A stretch of 64,000 nt of DNA from contig CM077643.1 in the NCBI GenBank assembly GCA_039707465.1, positions 48,020,605-48,084,604 on the forward strand. Direction: 5' to 3'. How positions within the stretch are numbered: the stretch's first letter is position 1; the number at the start of each line of letters is the position of its first letter. The position numbers and the translations under genes are program-made. The DNA is from Rhabdophis nuchalis. Lineage: Eukaryota > Chordata > Lepidosauria > Squamata > Natricidae. Shown one piece after another: positions 34,190-47,484 of this stretch. The notes under the pieces were generated by a model. The model saw only the letters and a list, made by a program, of their open reading frames with translations, was not told the origin of the DNA and ran no database searches.

Positions 34190-36562
34190 TATAGTTATAG
34201 TTATAGTTTATTAAATTTGTATACCGCCCTTCTCCCTTGCGGGACTCAGGGCGGTTAACAGGCATCAATAAAACAACAAAGAACATCAATATATAAAATA
34301 CTTTAAAATGGCAATTAAATTGGGGGCCTGTTCTAAAATCCAAATAAAACTGCTAAATAAAATCAATTAAAATCGATTAAAAACTATGCCAGGCTGGCCG
34401 CACGGAATAAATGCGTTTTCAAGGCCCAACGGAAGAGGCGTAGGTCAGTGGTCGTACGTAGGTCGGGGGTAGGTCATTCCAGAGGGCAGGGGCTGCCACA
34501 GAGAAGGCTCTCCCCCTGGGGGTCGCCAGCCGACATTGTTTGGCTGACAGCACCCTGAGGAGGCCCTCTCTGTGGGAGAGAACTGGTCGGTGGGAGGCAT
34601 TTGGTAGCAGGAGACGGTCTTGCAAGTAGCCAGGTCCCATGCCATGGAGCGCTTTAAAGGTGGTTACTAGCACCTTGAAGCGCACCTGGAAAGCCACAGG
34701 CAGCCAGTGCAGCTCGCGCAGGAGAGGTGTCACATGGGAGCATTTCAAGGCTTCCAGAATCCCCCACGCGGCCGCATTCTGCACTAACTGGAGCCTCTGG
34801 GTACACCTCAAGGGCAGCCCCATGTAGAGGGCATTGCAATAGTCCAGGCGGGAGATGACGAGGGCTTGAGTGACCGTGCGTAGAGCGTCACGATCCAGAA
34901 AGGGGCGCAACTGGCGAATCAGGCGAACCTGATAAAAAGCCCCCCTGGCCACGGCTGTCATATGATCGTCTAATGACAGCCGAGAGTCCAGGAGGACACC
35001 CAATTTGCGAGCCCTCTCCGTGGGGGCCAATGATTCGCCCCCAATGGCCAGAGATGGCACCAACTGGCTGTATCGCGACGCTGGAAGCCATAGCCACTCG
35101 GTCTTGGAGAGGTTGAGTTGAAGCCTGTTTCCCCCCATCCAGACTCGCACGGCCTCCAGACACCGGGACATCACTTCGACAGCATCGTTGGGGTGGTCTG
35201 GGGTAGAAATGTATAGCTGGGTGTCATCCGTGTACTGATGGAATTCTACCCCAAAACTACAGATGATCTCACTCAACGGCTTCATATAGATGTTAAACAG
35301 GAGGGGCGAGAGGACCGTCCCCTGTGGTACTCCACACATGAGGTACCTTGACGTCGACCTCTGCCCTCCTGCCAACACAAATTGCGACCAGTCAGAGAGG
35401 TAGGAGGAGAACCACCGTAAAACGGTGCCCCCCAGCCCCTCCAGCTGGCACAATAAGATACCATGATCGATGGTATCGAAAGCTGCTGAGAGATCTGACA
35501 GGACCAGGATAGAGGAACAACCTCTATCCCGAGCCCTCCAGAGATCATCCACCAACGCGGCCAATGCCGTCTCCGTGCTGTGCCCAGGCCGGAAGCCGAA
35601 CTGGCGCGAGTCCAGATAGACAGTTTCCTCCAGGTGCTGAGGGAACTGTCGCGCCACCACACTCTCAACAACCTTTGCCAAAAAGCAAAGGTTGGAGACA
35701 GGATGGTAGTTGGCCAAAACAGCCGGATCCAAGGAGGGCTTCTTGAGGAGGGGTCTTACCACCGCCTCTTTCAAGGTGGTCGGCATAAACCCCTCACTCA
35801 GAGAAATATTGACAATTCTCTGGAGCCAGCCTCGTGTCACCTCCAGGGAGGCCAGTACCAACCAGGAGGGGCACGGGTCCAATAAACATGTGGTGGCGTT
35901 CAGCCGGCCCAGCATCCTGTCCATGTCCTCGAGAGTCACAGGATCGAACTCTTCCCAAATAACAGTCTCAAGATCTGCCTCCGTCAGCCCGTCTGAACTA
36001 ACCCAATCGGAGGCTAACCCTTCCCGAATCTGATCGATTTTATCATGCAGATAATGTTCCTCCGCACGACCCTGCAAGGGAGCATCCCGTGCCCTCTGAT
36101 GAAGAAGGGAGCGGGTCACCCGAAACAGGGCGGCAGGTCAAGAGCGGAGAAATAATTCCGTTTCGCCGCTTTTATCATCATTAGATAGGTCCTCAAATGC
36201 GACCTTACCAGTGTCCGGTCAGATTCGGCGCGGGTGGTCCTCCAAATGCTCTCTAGGCATCTGCTTCGACGCTTCATCACCCTCAGCTTCTCAGAGAACC
36301 AAGGAGCCAGGATGGATCGGCGTCGAGTGAGAGGCTGCAAAGGCATGACCCAATCCAGGGCCCCCGCGGTCTCCATATTCCAGGTGGCCACTAGGTCCTT
36401 AGTCGAGTCGGGGGTCAGGGTCTCCGGTATTGGCCCAAGCTCCATCTGGAACCTCTTAGGGTCCATCAGGCGCCTGGGGTGGAACCATCTCATCACTTCC
36501 GGTTCCGCCTCCCTGCGGTGGGGTGTAGTGGTTGGAAAGTCTATTCTTTTAGGGCCTGACAT
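34190..36562 (-). mobile_element. Second L2-type LINE, 5' truncated, with TATAGT tail
   Basis: The minus-strand copy has its 3' end near 34,190 in repeated 'ttatag' units, then 'ataccgcccttctccc' as in the other L2-type ends. The body is similar to the copy at 7318. The 5' end stops near 36,562 inside the distal endonuclease. It lies antisense in ARID4A intron 9. Confidence 0.85.
34419..36119 (-). pseudogene. L2-type LINE reverse transcriptase (566 codons open)
   Basis: Visible blocks are [26 protein letters not shown] and a mutated catalytic box YTDDTQL (Ala to Thr in YADD). The C-terminal ATPRGRAFSVAAPALWNDLP is present, then the frame slips. The upstream frame (36,562-36,116) carries the endonuclease-RT linker and is shifted near 36,125. 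The copy cannot make a working protein as it stands. Confidence 0.85.
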
Positions 36563-37122
36563 AATGTTGTCCTAACAAGAAATGCAAACCAAACTCGTAA
36601 AATTTAAAGGTTTATTTTAAAATATTTGTATGACTGTCCATCTTTAAACAACTCTGTGCTCACAGCAATAAAACATATAAAAACTAAAGAAAAAAAATGT
36701 TGCCTCAATCGGGGTTCCAACAACTCTCTGTAGACTCCACCACTCTATCTCTGTGCTTGGATAATGAGCCCGATTTTAGTGGCCTTCCAGAGGACCAAGA
36801 GGGTGGGTGCTTTCTGGATTGTTCCACATCATCAGTGCTGCTAATAGTTTCCTGAGCCTCCCCAGTTTCTTCCTTGTCAAGGTAATCAGTTGGGCCAGTA
36901 ATTGATAGGAGCAGGTGTTTAATTAAAATATTTTGATAGATGCCAAACTTAATCTTTCAAAAAATTAAGTGTTTAATATTAGAATTGAAAACATAATCTT
37001 TCTAAATGTTAAACATTGAAATAACTTTTCTCCATAGAGGAGATAATTTTTTATCATTGACAATACAAGTAACAGCATAAAACATAATGTAAATGTAATT
37101 TAAATAATTAATTTTATTGCAG
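36563..37122 (+). other. End of intron 9, with an unassigned GC-richer stretch
   Basis: 36,563-36,910 is more GC-rich than its surroundings and contains AATAAA (about 36,669). It lies directly beyond the truncated end of the L2-type copy, so it may be another old retroelement piece (inference). Nothing coding is recognised. Confidence 0.4.
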
Positions 37123-37190
37123 TTATTCAGTAGCAAGAAAGGACATTGAAGAATTAGGTTTTACAAACTCAGAGCTGCCTTCTAATAAAG
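37123..37190 (+). CDS. ARID4A: ARID4A exon 10: PWWP-like region
   Basis: 68 nt complete Phe221 and encode YSVARKDIEELGFTNSELPS then NK, plus one base of Gly244. The acceptor is TTTTATTGCAG and the donor GTAAAT. The SVARKDI segment is conserved; the following residues are more variable than in mammals as remembered. Confidence 0.93.
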
Positions 37191-37961
37191 GTAAATGCTA
37201 ACATTTGTTAATTAGATTATTAAGTTAATTGATTGTGCTGTATGTATTTAATTACCATATTATGTTCTTAACATGAAAGAAAGATGCAATTGAAAGTAAT
37301 GCCTAATGGTTATTGATGGCTCTATTTGTCCTCTATTCAATTCTGATTCCAAGAAGCAAAATCATTGAAGCACAGAATTCTGAAATATAGTTACGTACGT
37401 TACCTTTACAGTATCATAACAAAATGTTAGGTCACCACTGACATATGTATATTATTTTACACAAGAATACATAATCATTATTTCAGAGGTGTTTTATAAA
37501 GAAAGCTTACTTGACAAGCTGTAGCAGCTTTGTTTTGCCACAGGAATTGAATATTGCCACTTTAGAACATTATATGTTCAGAGAGGTAAAAGTTATGATG
37601 GACTGATAGCTTTGATAGTCCAACATCCAGATAGTCCAACATCCAACATGTTGCAAAGTCAATGAATGATAAATTTCACTGGCCATGCCATACATCAGTA
37701 ACAGATGAACACATTTTGGGGTATTTTAATGTAATGTTCTCCAAGATTAAACATCAATGATAAGCTTGAGAAATGGATCAGATTAATCAGTTGTTACAAT
37801 CTTACATGCTTAAATCTGACACCTTCTAGAATAGGAAATTCAGCACTGAATTTTATTTACAATTTGAAATCAAAATGGCTAGCAAAGAAGCAGAGTTAGT
37901 AGTGATTTGCAATGGTTATGTAATTTATTCCAATACCTTGATGGGTAATTTTCCTCCCAAG

Positions 37962-38131
37962 GGGTACAAGAGGCAAGCTCATTCTTCCATTGGAAAACTA
38001 TTCCTTCTAATTGGAAGATGGACATGCGTGAAATCTTGGAATCCTCCAGTAGTGATGAAGAAGATGGAGGAGAGACAGGAAGTAATGATGAAGAAGAACA
38101 AAAAGGAGAACCAAAAGAGGAAGAAGTAGTA
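37962..38131 (+). CDS. ARID4A: ARID4A exon 11: end of PWWP-like region and acidic linker
   Basis: 170 nt encode residues 244-300. The sequence runs VQEASSFFHWKTIPSNWKMD, then MREILESSSSDEEDG and a glutamate-rich run ending EEEVV. The acceptor is TCCTCCCAAG and the donor GTAAGT (38,132), chosen among overlapping GTA triplets. The following intron is the largest in the window (10.8 kb). Confidence 0.93.
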
Positions 38132-38478
38132 GTAAGTATATTAGATTTTTCGTCAATATATCTTAACCAAATATACAGCCACTGTTATTTGTCTCTTATA
38201 TAATATTGTTCCCCAAATGATTACTTCAAAAATCACAGCCTTTGCTTTCTTCAACCTGGCATTATCCAGATTCTCTGGAAATCCCATATGCCTCAAAACA
38301 CTAGAAGTTTTAATCCGATACATCTGGAGGATATTGAGTTGAGGAAGCTGAGCACCTGTTTTCAAAAAGCAAGGTTTATGTGTGCCATCAATCAGTTATG
38401 TTTGCCATCAATGATGAAAACAATTAGCAAAAAAGCAAAAATTGTTGGAAAACAATCTTATTGGTAATGAGCTAACTT

Positions 38479-38822
38479 CATTTTGAAAAAGTTTTATTGG
38501 GTTTTATAAATTTTTTAACAAACAGGATAAAGGGTAAGGTGTAACAAAACATTTTGAGAACTTTCACGTCAAAGTCGGTGGCTCCTTCCGAGACTTCATA
38601 ACAGAATACAAATAATACATTTAACTTACATTTGTACTACAAAGTGGAGAGAAATGCAAACATATCATTGTAGAAAAACTGTGCTAGCAAACATGTATAA
38701 ACATCCAAACAATATTATAGTATATTAAAATAAAGTCACTTTTGAGATCTAAGTCTTTTGGCAATTGTATCTTCTTTTCCCTGGCCCCCAGTGGGCGGGG
38801 CCGCAGCGCCCCCTGCTCCCCA
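38479..38822 (-). mobile_element. Short L1-type insertion with perfect 16-bp target duplication
   Basis: GGTAATGAGCTAACTT is repeated exactly at 38,463-38,478 and 38,823-38,838. Between them the minus strand begins with a GC-rich segment containing 'ggggcgctgcggccccgccc' and ends with 'aacccaataaaactttttc', an AATAAA-bearing 3' end like squamate L1 LINEs. A long perfect duplication indicates target-primed reverse transcription and a recent insertion. At 344 bp it is internally deleted or heavily truncated. Confidence 0.75.
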
Positions 38823-40626
38823 GGTAATGAGCTAACTTGATGGTGCACACTTCCTGATTTGTCTTATTTAACTTTTTCTGCAAGTGGGAGCAGTTTACAG
38901 TCACTAGAAATTTAAATCATCATAGAAAGCATAATGTAAACATTTGAGCCTGGACTCCTAATTTGGATTCTTCTGTAACAAGTAATTTCGGAAGCTTGCT
39001 TGTAACTAATAATCCGCAATTGCCATGAATTCTTTCGTGCATCTATAAGTAACTAGTGAATGATAGAAATAGGAAAATTCTTCTATCACTGCTCAATTTG
39101 AGGAGCTTGACACCTTCTGAAGAAAGACAATTTTTTTATGCAGTAACAGTGAAAGACATAAGAACAGAGATGTTTTAGTAAATTCTCCAAAGAAGAAATT
39201 CAGCGTTTCCAGTACTAACCAAAAATCATGATTATGTACCTCAAATGAGGTTTGTATGAGGAATAATAAGCAAGAAACATTCAACTTAAGATCTTAAATA
39301 ACTTTCTAAAAACTGCAGAAGATACCAGGGCTATGCAATGCTTCATATTTGATTCTAAAAAAAAGGTGCTTCAGATTTCATGGGGACACAAATATATCTG
39401 CATTTTGTTTTCTAATTGGGGGGTAAGAGTATATTGTTATGTAGCTCAGGAAGCTATGGAGCCTTGGGTGCTCTCTGAACTTGATTTTTTGCTTACAGGT
39501 GTTTCATTATACAACTAAGTAACACCATCAGTGCTATTAATTAATCAGTGCACTGCTGAACAAGTTGGGTAATTGGGTAATGAAACATTTGCAAGCAAAC
39601 AACCAAGCTCAGAGAACATCAAGGATTCCACAGTCCAAATACTGGAACCAAACAAATCAACCAACAAAGCTCACTTAACTTCCTGGCCCCAAACTCTGAA
39701 ACAGGATAAGAGGTATTTGGATTCCCAGGGAGTTGCTGGGGAAATACTGCATTAGAGAAAGCATGACTGCTACCTAGGTCGCACAAGATGAAACAGCTGA
39801 ATAGATGGGACCTAGAGTATGTGTAGCTTCCTGGTTCTTGTGGCATGTCTATCAAATCATTTGGCCCTGGGTCTTGCAATATAGGCAAGATTGTCCTGCC
39901 TTTTGCAGTATTATAAAGATGTAGCATTTTTAAATCATTTTTTAAAATCTGAAGTAGCTTTAAATACTAGAAAGATATGCAAGACTCATATTGTACATCA
40001 TAAAGTTGCTGACTGTGATACAACCTAAACATGATATTTTAAAATTGTGTATCCAGAGCGAAAATATGAACTAAAATGAACCTTACAATCATTATATCTG
40101 AACTTTATCTGGGGGCATTTTGAGAGACAGCAAGGCAGGGTGTTCAATATCTTTTTCTTAATTTCATTAATTTTACACCAAGAATTAAGTATTTTTCTCT
40201 ATAATGCACTTCTTTTATCTGAGTATGTTCTGTATTTACTAATTTTTATATTTTGACTATATCTGTCAGTTTTAAGGTACTACAGGCAAAACAATGTGAT
40301 TTTTCTTAATACATTTTCTCAGTGTCAAGAATTGAACTTTATAACATGTATATTCTCCTAGATCTTTTTTTCATTTTTCATTTATGATTCTGGCTTTGTA
40401 TATTGAAATAATCCTCCTTGGAGTTTTCCAGTTTTTTAATTAAAGAAAAATGTACCATAATTTTTATGCATAAGTATGATTCTTTTTATTTTCTCTAGAC
40501 TTTTAACCTGTTTAATGTTTTTCATAGCTGGACTCTTTTCACTATACAGTAGAATGAAAAGCAATTCTATGAAATGTACATTGCTTTTTCTCTCCCATTT
40601 TGAGGAAGCATCTCTTGGGTACTGAC

Positions 40627-40905
40627 CAGGGGTGGGTTCCTATACTGATTGATACTGGTTTGCTGTGCGCACACTTTGCACGCACGCTGCTCGCTTTGCT
40701 CACCCGCGCACTCGCCACACATTGTTTGTGCATGTGTAGTTGACTGTAAATTGTTCTGCGTATGTACAGAAACATGCCAGCAATGGCAGAAGAGACCAGG
40801 GAACTAGCTCGGGGGCATGGCCAGCCTGGGTCGCTGCCGGTTCTGCGACCCAGGCCAAATCACCACTACTGGTTCGGCTGAACCGGGCGCAAACCACTTC
40901 TTATA
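40627..40905. mobile_element. MITE-like repeat with 'aggggtgggttcc' end, copy 1
   Basis: The left end 'caggggtgggttcctatact' and an internal 'ccactactggttcggctgaa' segment match, in inverse order, the repeat at 51,378-51,630. A centre rich in CpG and 'gcgcac' units is shared. No target duplication was identified. Confidence 0.55.
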
Positions 40906-42649
40906 CTGACTGATCTTGCCAGGATTTGAATGCCTAGTAGGTTTAGGTCTGGTTAAAATAATTCTTAGTATTAATATTATAGTATTATAATTTTATCTCA
41001 TTGTTTTTTAAAACATTCCAGAAGGTGCCAGTTCCTCAGTACTGCTTCAGTTTTAGGAAAATTGCATGAGCAAATGAATGAAATTAGAAGCTGTAGGACC
41101 TGATTTTAGAGAAGAGGAGAGTTTACTTTTTGAAAGGTCAAAAGACAGAGGCCTCTGAAGGAAATTTATTCATTATAATAGATGAAGAACCTAAAGTATG
41201 AAGACTGTAATAAGTTATATAGTGTAAATATGACTGTAGTATCATTTGTGCCAAAATGTCACATTGCCATATCGTCTACAATAAGGAGCTGGAAATATTG
41301 AAATGAATATATGGTAATCTGACTACTTTTTGGGGGACAGTTGGTCACTGATTAGGAAAATGATGGGGCTTTTTTGTGTTGTAACCCAGAGTGTTGTCTG
41401 AGTGTTGAAATTGGTTACCACAAAGGATCAAGGCATATTCTTCCATACCTACCTTAGAAATGCAGAACTACTTACTGTAGGAAGAAACTAAGAACTCCTG
41501 TTATTGATCAACAACATCACAAATTTTGTATATCGTATTGTACAGTCTACATTATCTGGAAAACCGCATTATTATTTAAGAAATTGTTGTATGTGGCAGG
41601 CCAGAATTTGCTCAAATATATTTTGATTGAGGGAGCAAATAAGAATTACTGGTTCAGATGACAACCAGTTAAATACACCTTGGATGAGTATATCTGTAGT
41701 TTATTAGCCATGTTTGCTAACTTACTAACTAGTGGGATGGATCAATAGACTGCTAAATTGCAATTCTAAACTACATAAATTCTGACATGTTATGATCTGA
41801 ATATGTTTACTGTGTTAATATTCTTTGTGTTAGGTATACAAATTTTTTAGAAGAAAATAGCACCAATTCCTAAGTTATTACAAAATGTGCTACACAAATA
41901 GGATAAATAGTACATTTTTTTCATAAAAACCCTCACCTCTGCATTGATCATTCTAATTCAAAACTCACTTGGCTATAATGCATGTGAGAGCTTATGTTTT
42001 ATCCGCAGCACCTTCATATGGAAGATGAGATCATATTACTTGCTTTCACATTAATGTTTAGTATTCAGAAAACAGATTTTACTTTCTATAGCCATGACTA
42101 CAGAATGAATTTCTGATTTAAAAAGGAGAACGTCTTTGATGCCTTCTTACATCTTGTGAATCCTGAGTTTAAAGTGGGAGATCTGATCACTTCTGGTTAA
42201 ACTTAATCTCCTTCCATTTCTGGCAAAGTGATAGGGTTTGTGAAAAGCTGTTAAATCCCAATTTAAAAGTGACTTTCTATTCCTCTGATTCGTGGTAGTC
42301 AGAAAAGCCTTATTATTTCTATACTTGTTTCTAGTGCGTCACCCCCCCCCCCAAAACACCCCTCCCATGATATTTCAAGGCACCTGGCAGGTGAAGATTG
42401 TTGTATTCCCTTTCCTTCTTTACACCATATACTATTCTTGTGTAGATATGTTTGGCGACTGGAACTTCTAGGGTGAGGGTTAAGAATTATGTAAATAGCT
42501 GTTGCAACCCATCCTGAGGATATTTGGAAAATCTGCTCTCTACATCCTTCTTCAGTTTTGTAATGCATATAGGGAAGCTGTATATGCCGTTTATTGTTCA
42601 GTACTTGATCTTCTAAGTGAAGGAATTGTGAGTGGATAATTAGAGCAGT

Positions 42650-42778
42650 GGTTCTCAACCTCAGTAAGTTTTAAGACCTGTGGACTTCAACTCCCAGAAT
42701 TCCCTAGGCAGCATGCTGCCTGGCCATTTCTGGAAATTGAAGTACACACATTTTAAACTTCATATGGTTGAGAAAAGC
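42650..42778. mobile_element. hAT-type MITE with CAGTGGTTCTCAACC end
   Basis: The left end CAGTGGTTCTCAACCTCAG is the classic hAT-Charlie-type terminus. The right end 'atggttgagaaaagcc' is diverged. The centre holds 'gtggacttcaactcccagaa' and its decayed inverse. Confidence 0.65.
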
Positions 42779-43124
42779 CAAAGCTGTTTCTTCAGAAACT
42801 AATGATTAAATATTATACCTTTCTCTCTTTCTATATATATATATATATCTAAAAGTTTTGCAGTTTACATACTTTTAGATTGATTTTAAGCACTAGCCAA
42901 GATTGGAAGAGGAAAAATAAGCCTAGGATGACAAAAAAAATCAGGAACTTTCTGAGTTTGTGCATCTAAAACCTAAAGGTTGCGTCTATTGAAAACAGAA
43001 AAGGAAAAAAAAACTTGGATCAGTTAAAGTACAATCTTGTTTCCCTCTTACTTCCCCTGGAAGTCTGTGGTCTTAAAAAGGCTGAAAACAGAATGGCTGT
43101 TCATGGTTAGAGGCTGCCTACCGG

Positions 43125-43138
43125 GTTGCCATGGTAAT
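43125..43138. promoter_or_regulatory. RFX-type X-box (GTTGCCATGGTAAT)
   Basis: GTTGCCATGGTAAT differs by one base from the perfect RFX palindrome GTTGCC-AT-GGTAAC. It lies in a GC-richer island (about 43,040-43,260) in the large intron 11. RFX factors bind such sites in ciliary and other enhancers; function here is inferred. Confidence 0.5.
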
Positions 43139-46100
43139 GCACTGTTGGTTGCAAGTGAGCATGCTCAGAGAAGGGGAAGATTTAGCAGAGGCTTGGCAGA
43201 CTGCCCGGGGAGGCTTACCAGATGCTTTGAAATGGGCTGTCTCTTTCTTTTCCTTTCATGTAATGTCTGATTTTTTTTTTAAACATGGAAGAGAATGTAA
43301 GCAATGCTGCATAACATTGGATTCAGTGCAGCAAAAGGAGGAACGCAAATATTTGCAAGTTAGGCTGAAGTGCATTGAGGCACCGTGAGCTGATTAGGTA
43401 GAAAAGCAAATGTAACCATTTTACATTTGAGAGAAAATGCAGCACCTGGGTAAGGACTATTTGTGGATTCAGCCTGTAACTTATGTAGTGTGCAGTGGAT
43501 ATGGGCCTTGAAGAAGGAGGGTTGGGTTTAGATTTTGTTTCTGGTCTTTTTTCCTCCGGCTTTTTCGTGATGCATGTATTTCCTTTCCTTTGCAAAACGA
43601 CAATTGGAATCTCGTTATAGCTTTTAGTATACCATAAAATAATGGCTTTTAACAAAATGGAGTCACTTTCCACGCAAACATGCTAATACTGAACAAAGTG
43701 TGGAGCTTGATCGTTTGTGGAATGTGGAATCTCACCCTTTCCCCTCCCCCTCCCTCATGTTGTTATACACAGTTAATAGGCCACATTTTGCTGGGTGTGA
43801 ACTGTTGCAGAGTGCACTGGCTTTTAGTGCTAGCATTTGTAAATATCCTGCTGTTTTAGGTAAGTGAATAGAAGTCTGTAAAAATCTAAATGTTGTTGCT
43901 TGAAGCTGTTATTTCGTTCTAAAGAGCTTTAGCTTTTCAAACAAAAGAGAAGGGGAGGAGAGGAGCTTTGTTGGGGGGGGGAAATAAAAATGGCATTCCT
44001 GTGGATATTTTTCAGACTTAATTTGAAGTAAAATAAACTATTTGGCAATTATTGGAAGGTAAAGTAAAAAAAATAGATTACTAGAAAAAATTGCTGAGTC
44101 TATTGTTTCATGAAGCAGTGGAGATTATTTCTTCAAAAAAGATGAATATAGGTGTGGAAACAGTGGCACATTTCTATGCTGTCAGCAGAAAAATCAACAT
44201 GAATGCTTTGATTTATAATTTAAAAATTTTAACACATTCACTGTTCTTGTCTTTCTCCATCTCCATTCTTGTTTTCTACATTTGAAAGGAGTAGTCAAAA
44301 TGGTTTTTATTTTATTTTTAAGAAGCAAAATGCAGTAATAGAGAAGCCACTAGATAGCTAGAGACCTTGTGACTTCTATTGCTAACATTTTTAAAAATAA
44401 TCTGTTTCACATTTAAAATGGTATAGTTCTTAATTAAACCATTACATTATTTGTAGAAGCCCCTATACAATTTTTTTATCATATTTATATTGCACATTTG
44501 GACAATGCAGTCATGCCAGGAATAGTGAACCAATTCTTAGAAAAAAAGGATTTAGGTCCAATCCAGCAATTATTGCTCCAATCATTACAGTAATATTTAT
44601 TTAAGACTCCAGTCTGTCCTCTTGAAATAATTAGAGGTTCTATAGCAGCAGCCACCTTGCCATTACTTTTCAATGTACTCAACATGTTTAGGAATTTGAA
44701 CTCAGGACTTCCTTGTTGAAATATAAGCTAGTTTCTATTGAATACTGTAATAGTCTTTAAAATATATGTTTAATAGAGAGATTATGTAAAATAAATTTGA
44801 GGAAATGCTCACTAAACTATCCACAAATATGCCTATATAGAATATTTATAACAGGTCTAATAGTTGCATATTTCTTGTCTGATGTGATTTGCAAAAGCTG
44901 TACATAACAAGGATCCCAAAGTTGTCCCTGTATTTTTAAACCAAATATTCTGCAACTTCTGTGCATTGATACTTTAACCTAAACCAAAAGGTGGTCTCTT
45001 TTTTATCATTATCCAAATAGTGTACAGTATATGAATTTGGAAAAGCTTTAATGTATTTTTAGTCACAATTGAAAGCATTCATCTTGAAATTTTATTAGTT
45101 TTGAAAGCTATTATGAATCTTTTAACTAAAAACAATTAATCTCTCTCTTCAAAGATTGAGCAGTTAGTTTCAGATTTGAATAACTAGAATTGTGTTTGAA
45201 ATATAAAACAAGTTTGCCTATGATAGCATAAGGCACTTTTCTTTTTAAAACAGCTATGTTGGACTTCATACTGAATCAAAATGTGTCTATGTTATTTAGT
45301 TTAAAATTTAAAATGCTTTTATTCTAAGACTTAAAACACTTTCTGTAGAGCAAAAATTTCTGATTTTTAACCCATCAGATTACTGAAAGGTTCATTTCTC
45401 CTTAGGTACAATCGTTTATTAGGAATCCTATTCTGGGCAAGGATGTTGTTAATTTCAATTTTTAATGGCTGATTTCCAACACCATAGTAGCATCATGTAT
45501 TTAATGAAACAGTTAGTTTAGTGTTTTAACATTGAAAATAATTCTAACAACAATTGGAACATAATATATTGTTCAGGCTATTTCATCCAATTAGTGTTAG
45601 GGGATTGCTACTAAAACTGTTTGGTTTTATTGCTACATAAGGTATGTTAACTAAGCACACAAAGCTAACTAAGAATTATGCTTTGCAGTTCCTTAAAACC
45701 TTGTAAATATTAAAAAAATCAAGAGTTTCCATCTCCATTTGATTTCACTGCCCTGTGTGTTCTAGAATGTACATCTACTGCAGCCCAAAATTGCAATATC
45801 CATTTGACTCTTGTGTCCTTGCAGAAAGGTGGTTGCATGTGCACTGGATGAGATTTTTTTCTGCATTGAACATGTTCAAATTTATCCAGCAATTCAATAT
45901 TTCATTAACAAATGTAATACTGCATTTTTCTTGACATAAAACCTAAATTATAACTTTTTCAAAACATTGTAACATATAAGTGCCTATATAGCATACTGAC
46001 TTCTAAAATGAATATTATAGTATTATGAACATTTTTGCATAAAGCATACTTACCGATATATAAATCTAATTATTATAAATGTGTTCTTTCATACTTTAAA

Positions 46101-47263
46101 TAAGATCGTGTATGGCATCTCTCACTTACAGTATCTTGTATCCTCTACTGATAAATAATATTCTGCAATGTTTCGGCTATTCTTACATTTTCTTTTTATA
46201 GGGAGGCAGAAATGTATTATTTTTCAGTCTTTTTCCTTTAGAATCTGTCTGAATTTAAGTGCATATTAGCTGTGACCTTATTCCATAACCTAAACAAAGG
46301 TTTCATTTAAAATAGTTAAAAGAAATGTAATTACTCAGTTGTTCAAATTGCTTCATAATATACAAAGGTTTGTATGCGTAAGAAGTTCTTGTTTGCATAA
46401 GGAACAAACAAAAATTAGACTACAGTAAATCTCTAATGATTTTTCCTTTGTTAATCCCACTGCCTTCTAATCTGGAATTTTAGAAAGAAACAATTCCTTC
46501 ATTGATTTAAAACAGTACCTGAAGAGTGCTACTGAAGTTGAATACAACTGGTTGTTAAAGGGTATATAAACATAGATGTTTCAAAGAAGGAACTATACAT
46601 TTACTTCATCTGTATTGTCTTGTCGGATTCTTTAAAAGTCTAATTTACTACCATACCAAGTTAATTGTAACAATGATAACTTTACAAGGACATTGTTGAG
46701 GACATATGAGTGTCATCCTATTTGTGATCTAGTATCCTAGAAGCCTGTTTGCTATATTTTGCTATATTTTTGTACATTTAATATTTGATACAATAATCTA
46801 TACTTCTCCACTGCTTTTGTAAAAAATTTTTGCAAACTTAAGTTTAAATTGCTCATATCTAGAGGTTTTCATGCAATACCATAGTTTAAATATTTTAGCT
46901 CTTATTTTATTTTCTTACCAGTTTGATCAATTTTATGTACAGTTATTTCCAAATAAACAGGTTTAAGGATAAGGCTGTTTTCTGCAAGATACTTTTCTGG
47001 GGGAAAACAGAGAATTGAAACTTTCAACACTTGAAGCCTCAAATCACATTTGTCTTGCCTGTCTTTGTTCAGTTTCCTCTTGAATGAAAAGAATCAAATT
47101 ACCAATGGGCACACATTCAGAACTTCACATACAATGATTTTACTGAAAGCAACTGAAAGCCTAGGAATTTAGTTCTCTGGTGTTGCTCATATATGGTTAC
47201 CCTAGTGATCCTTAAAATTTTGACAAATTTACATTAATCTCAAAGGTATAATTTTAACAAATA

Positions 47264-47484
47264 AAAATCAATATTGATTTGAGTTGCAGTAGATATTTTA
47301 CTCAATATATCTGATAAAGCTCAGTGGCACCATACAAATTTCTTAAACTTCATGCCTGCTTACGTTTTGCACCAGCCATCATGCACCAGCAGACACGAAG
47401 TTCAAGAAATTCATATGGTGCCACTGAGGTTTATCAGATACATTGAGCAAAATGTCTACTGCAACTTAAATCAACATTGATTTT
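47264..47484. repeat. Long inverted repeat (hairpin), about 87-bp arms
   Basis: The left arm (47,264-47,350) starts 'aaaatcaatattgatttgag'. The right arm (47,396-47,484) ends 'aaatcaacattgatttt'. The arms pair with about 90% identity by eye around a 45-bp loop. It may be a palindromic MITE or a hairpin-forming transcript segment. No target duplication is obvious. Confidence 0.75.

Noticed and set aside
37875..38129. 84-codon frame overlapping ARID4A exon 11
   Set aside because: The frame differs from the ARID4A frame. The conserved protein and splice sites support the other frame.
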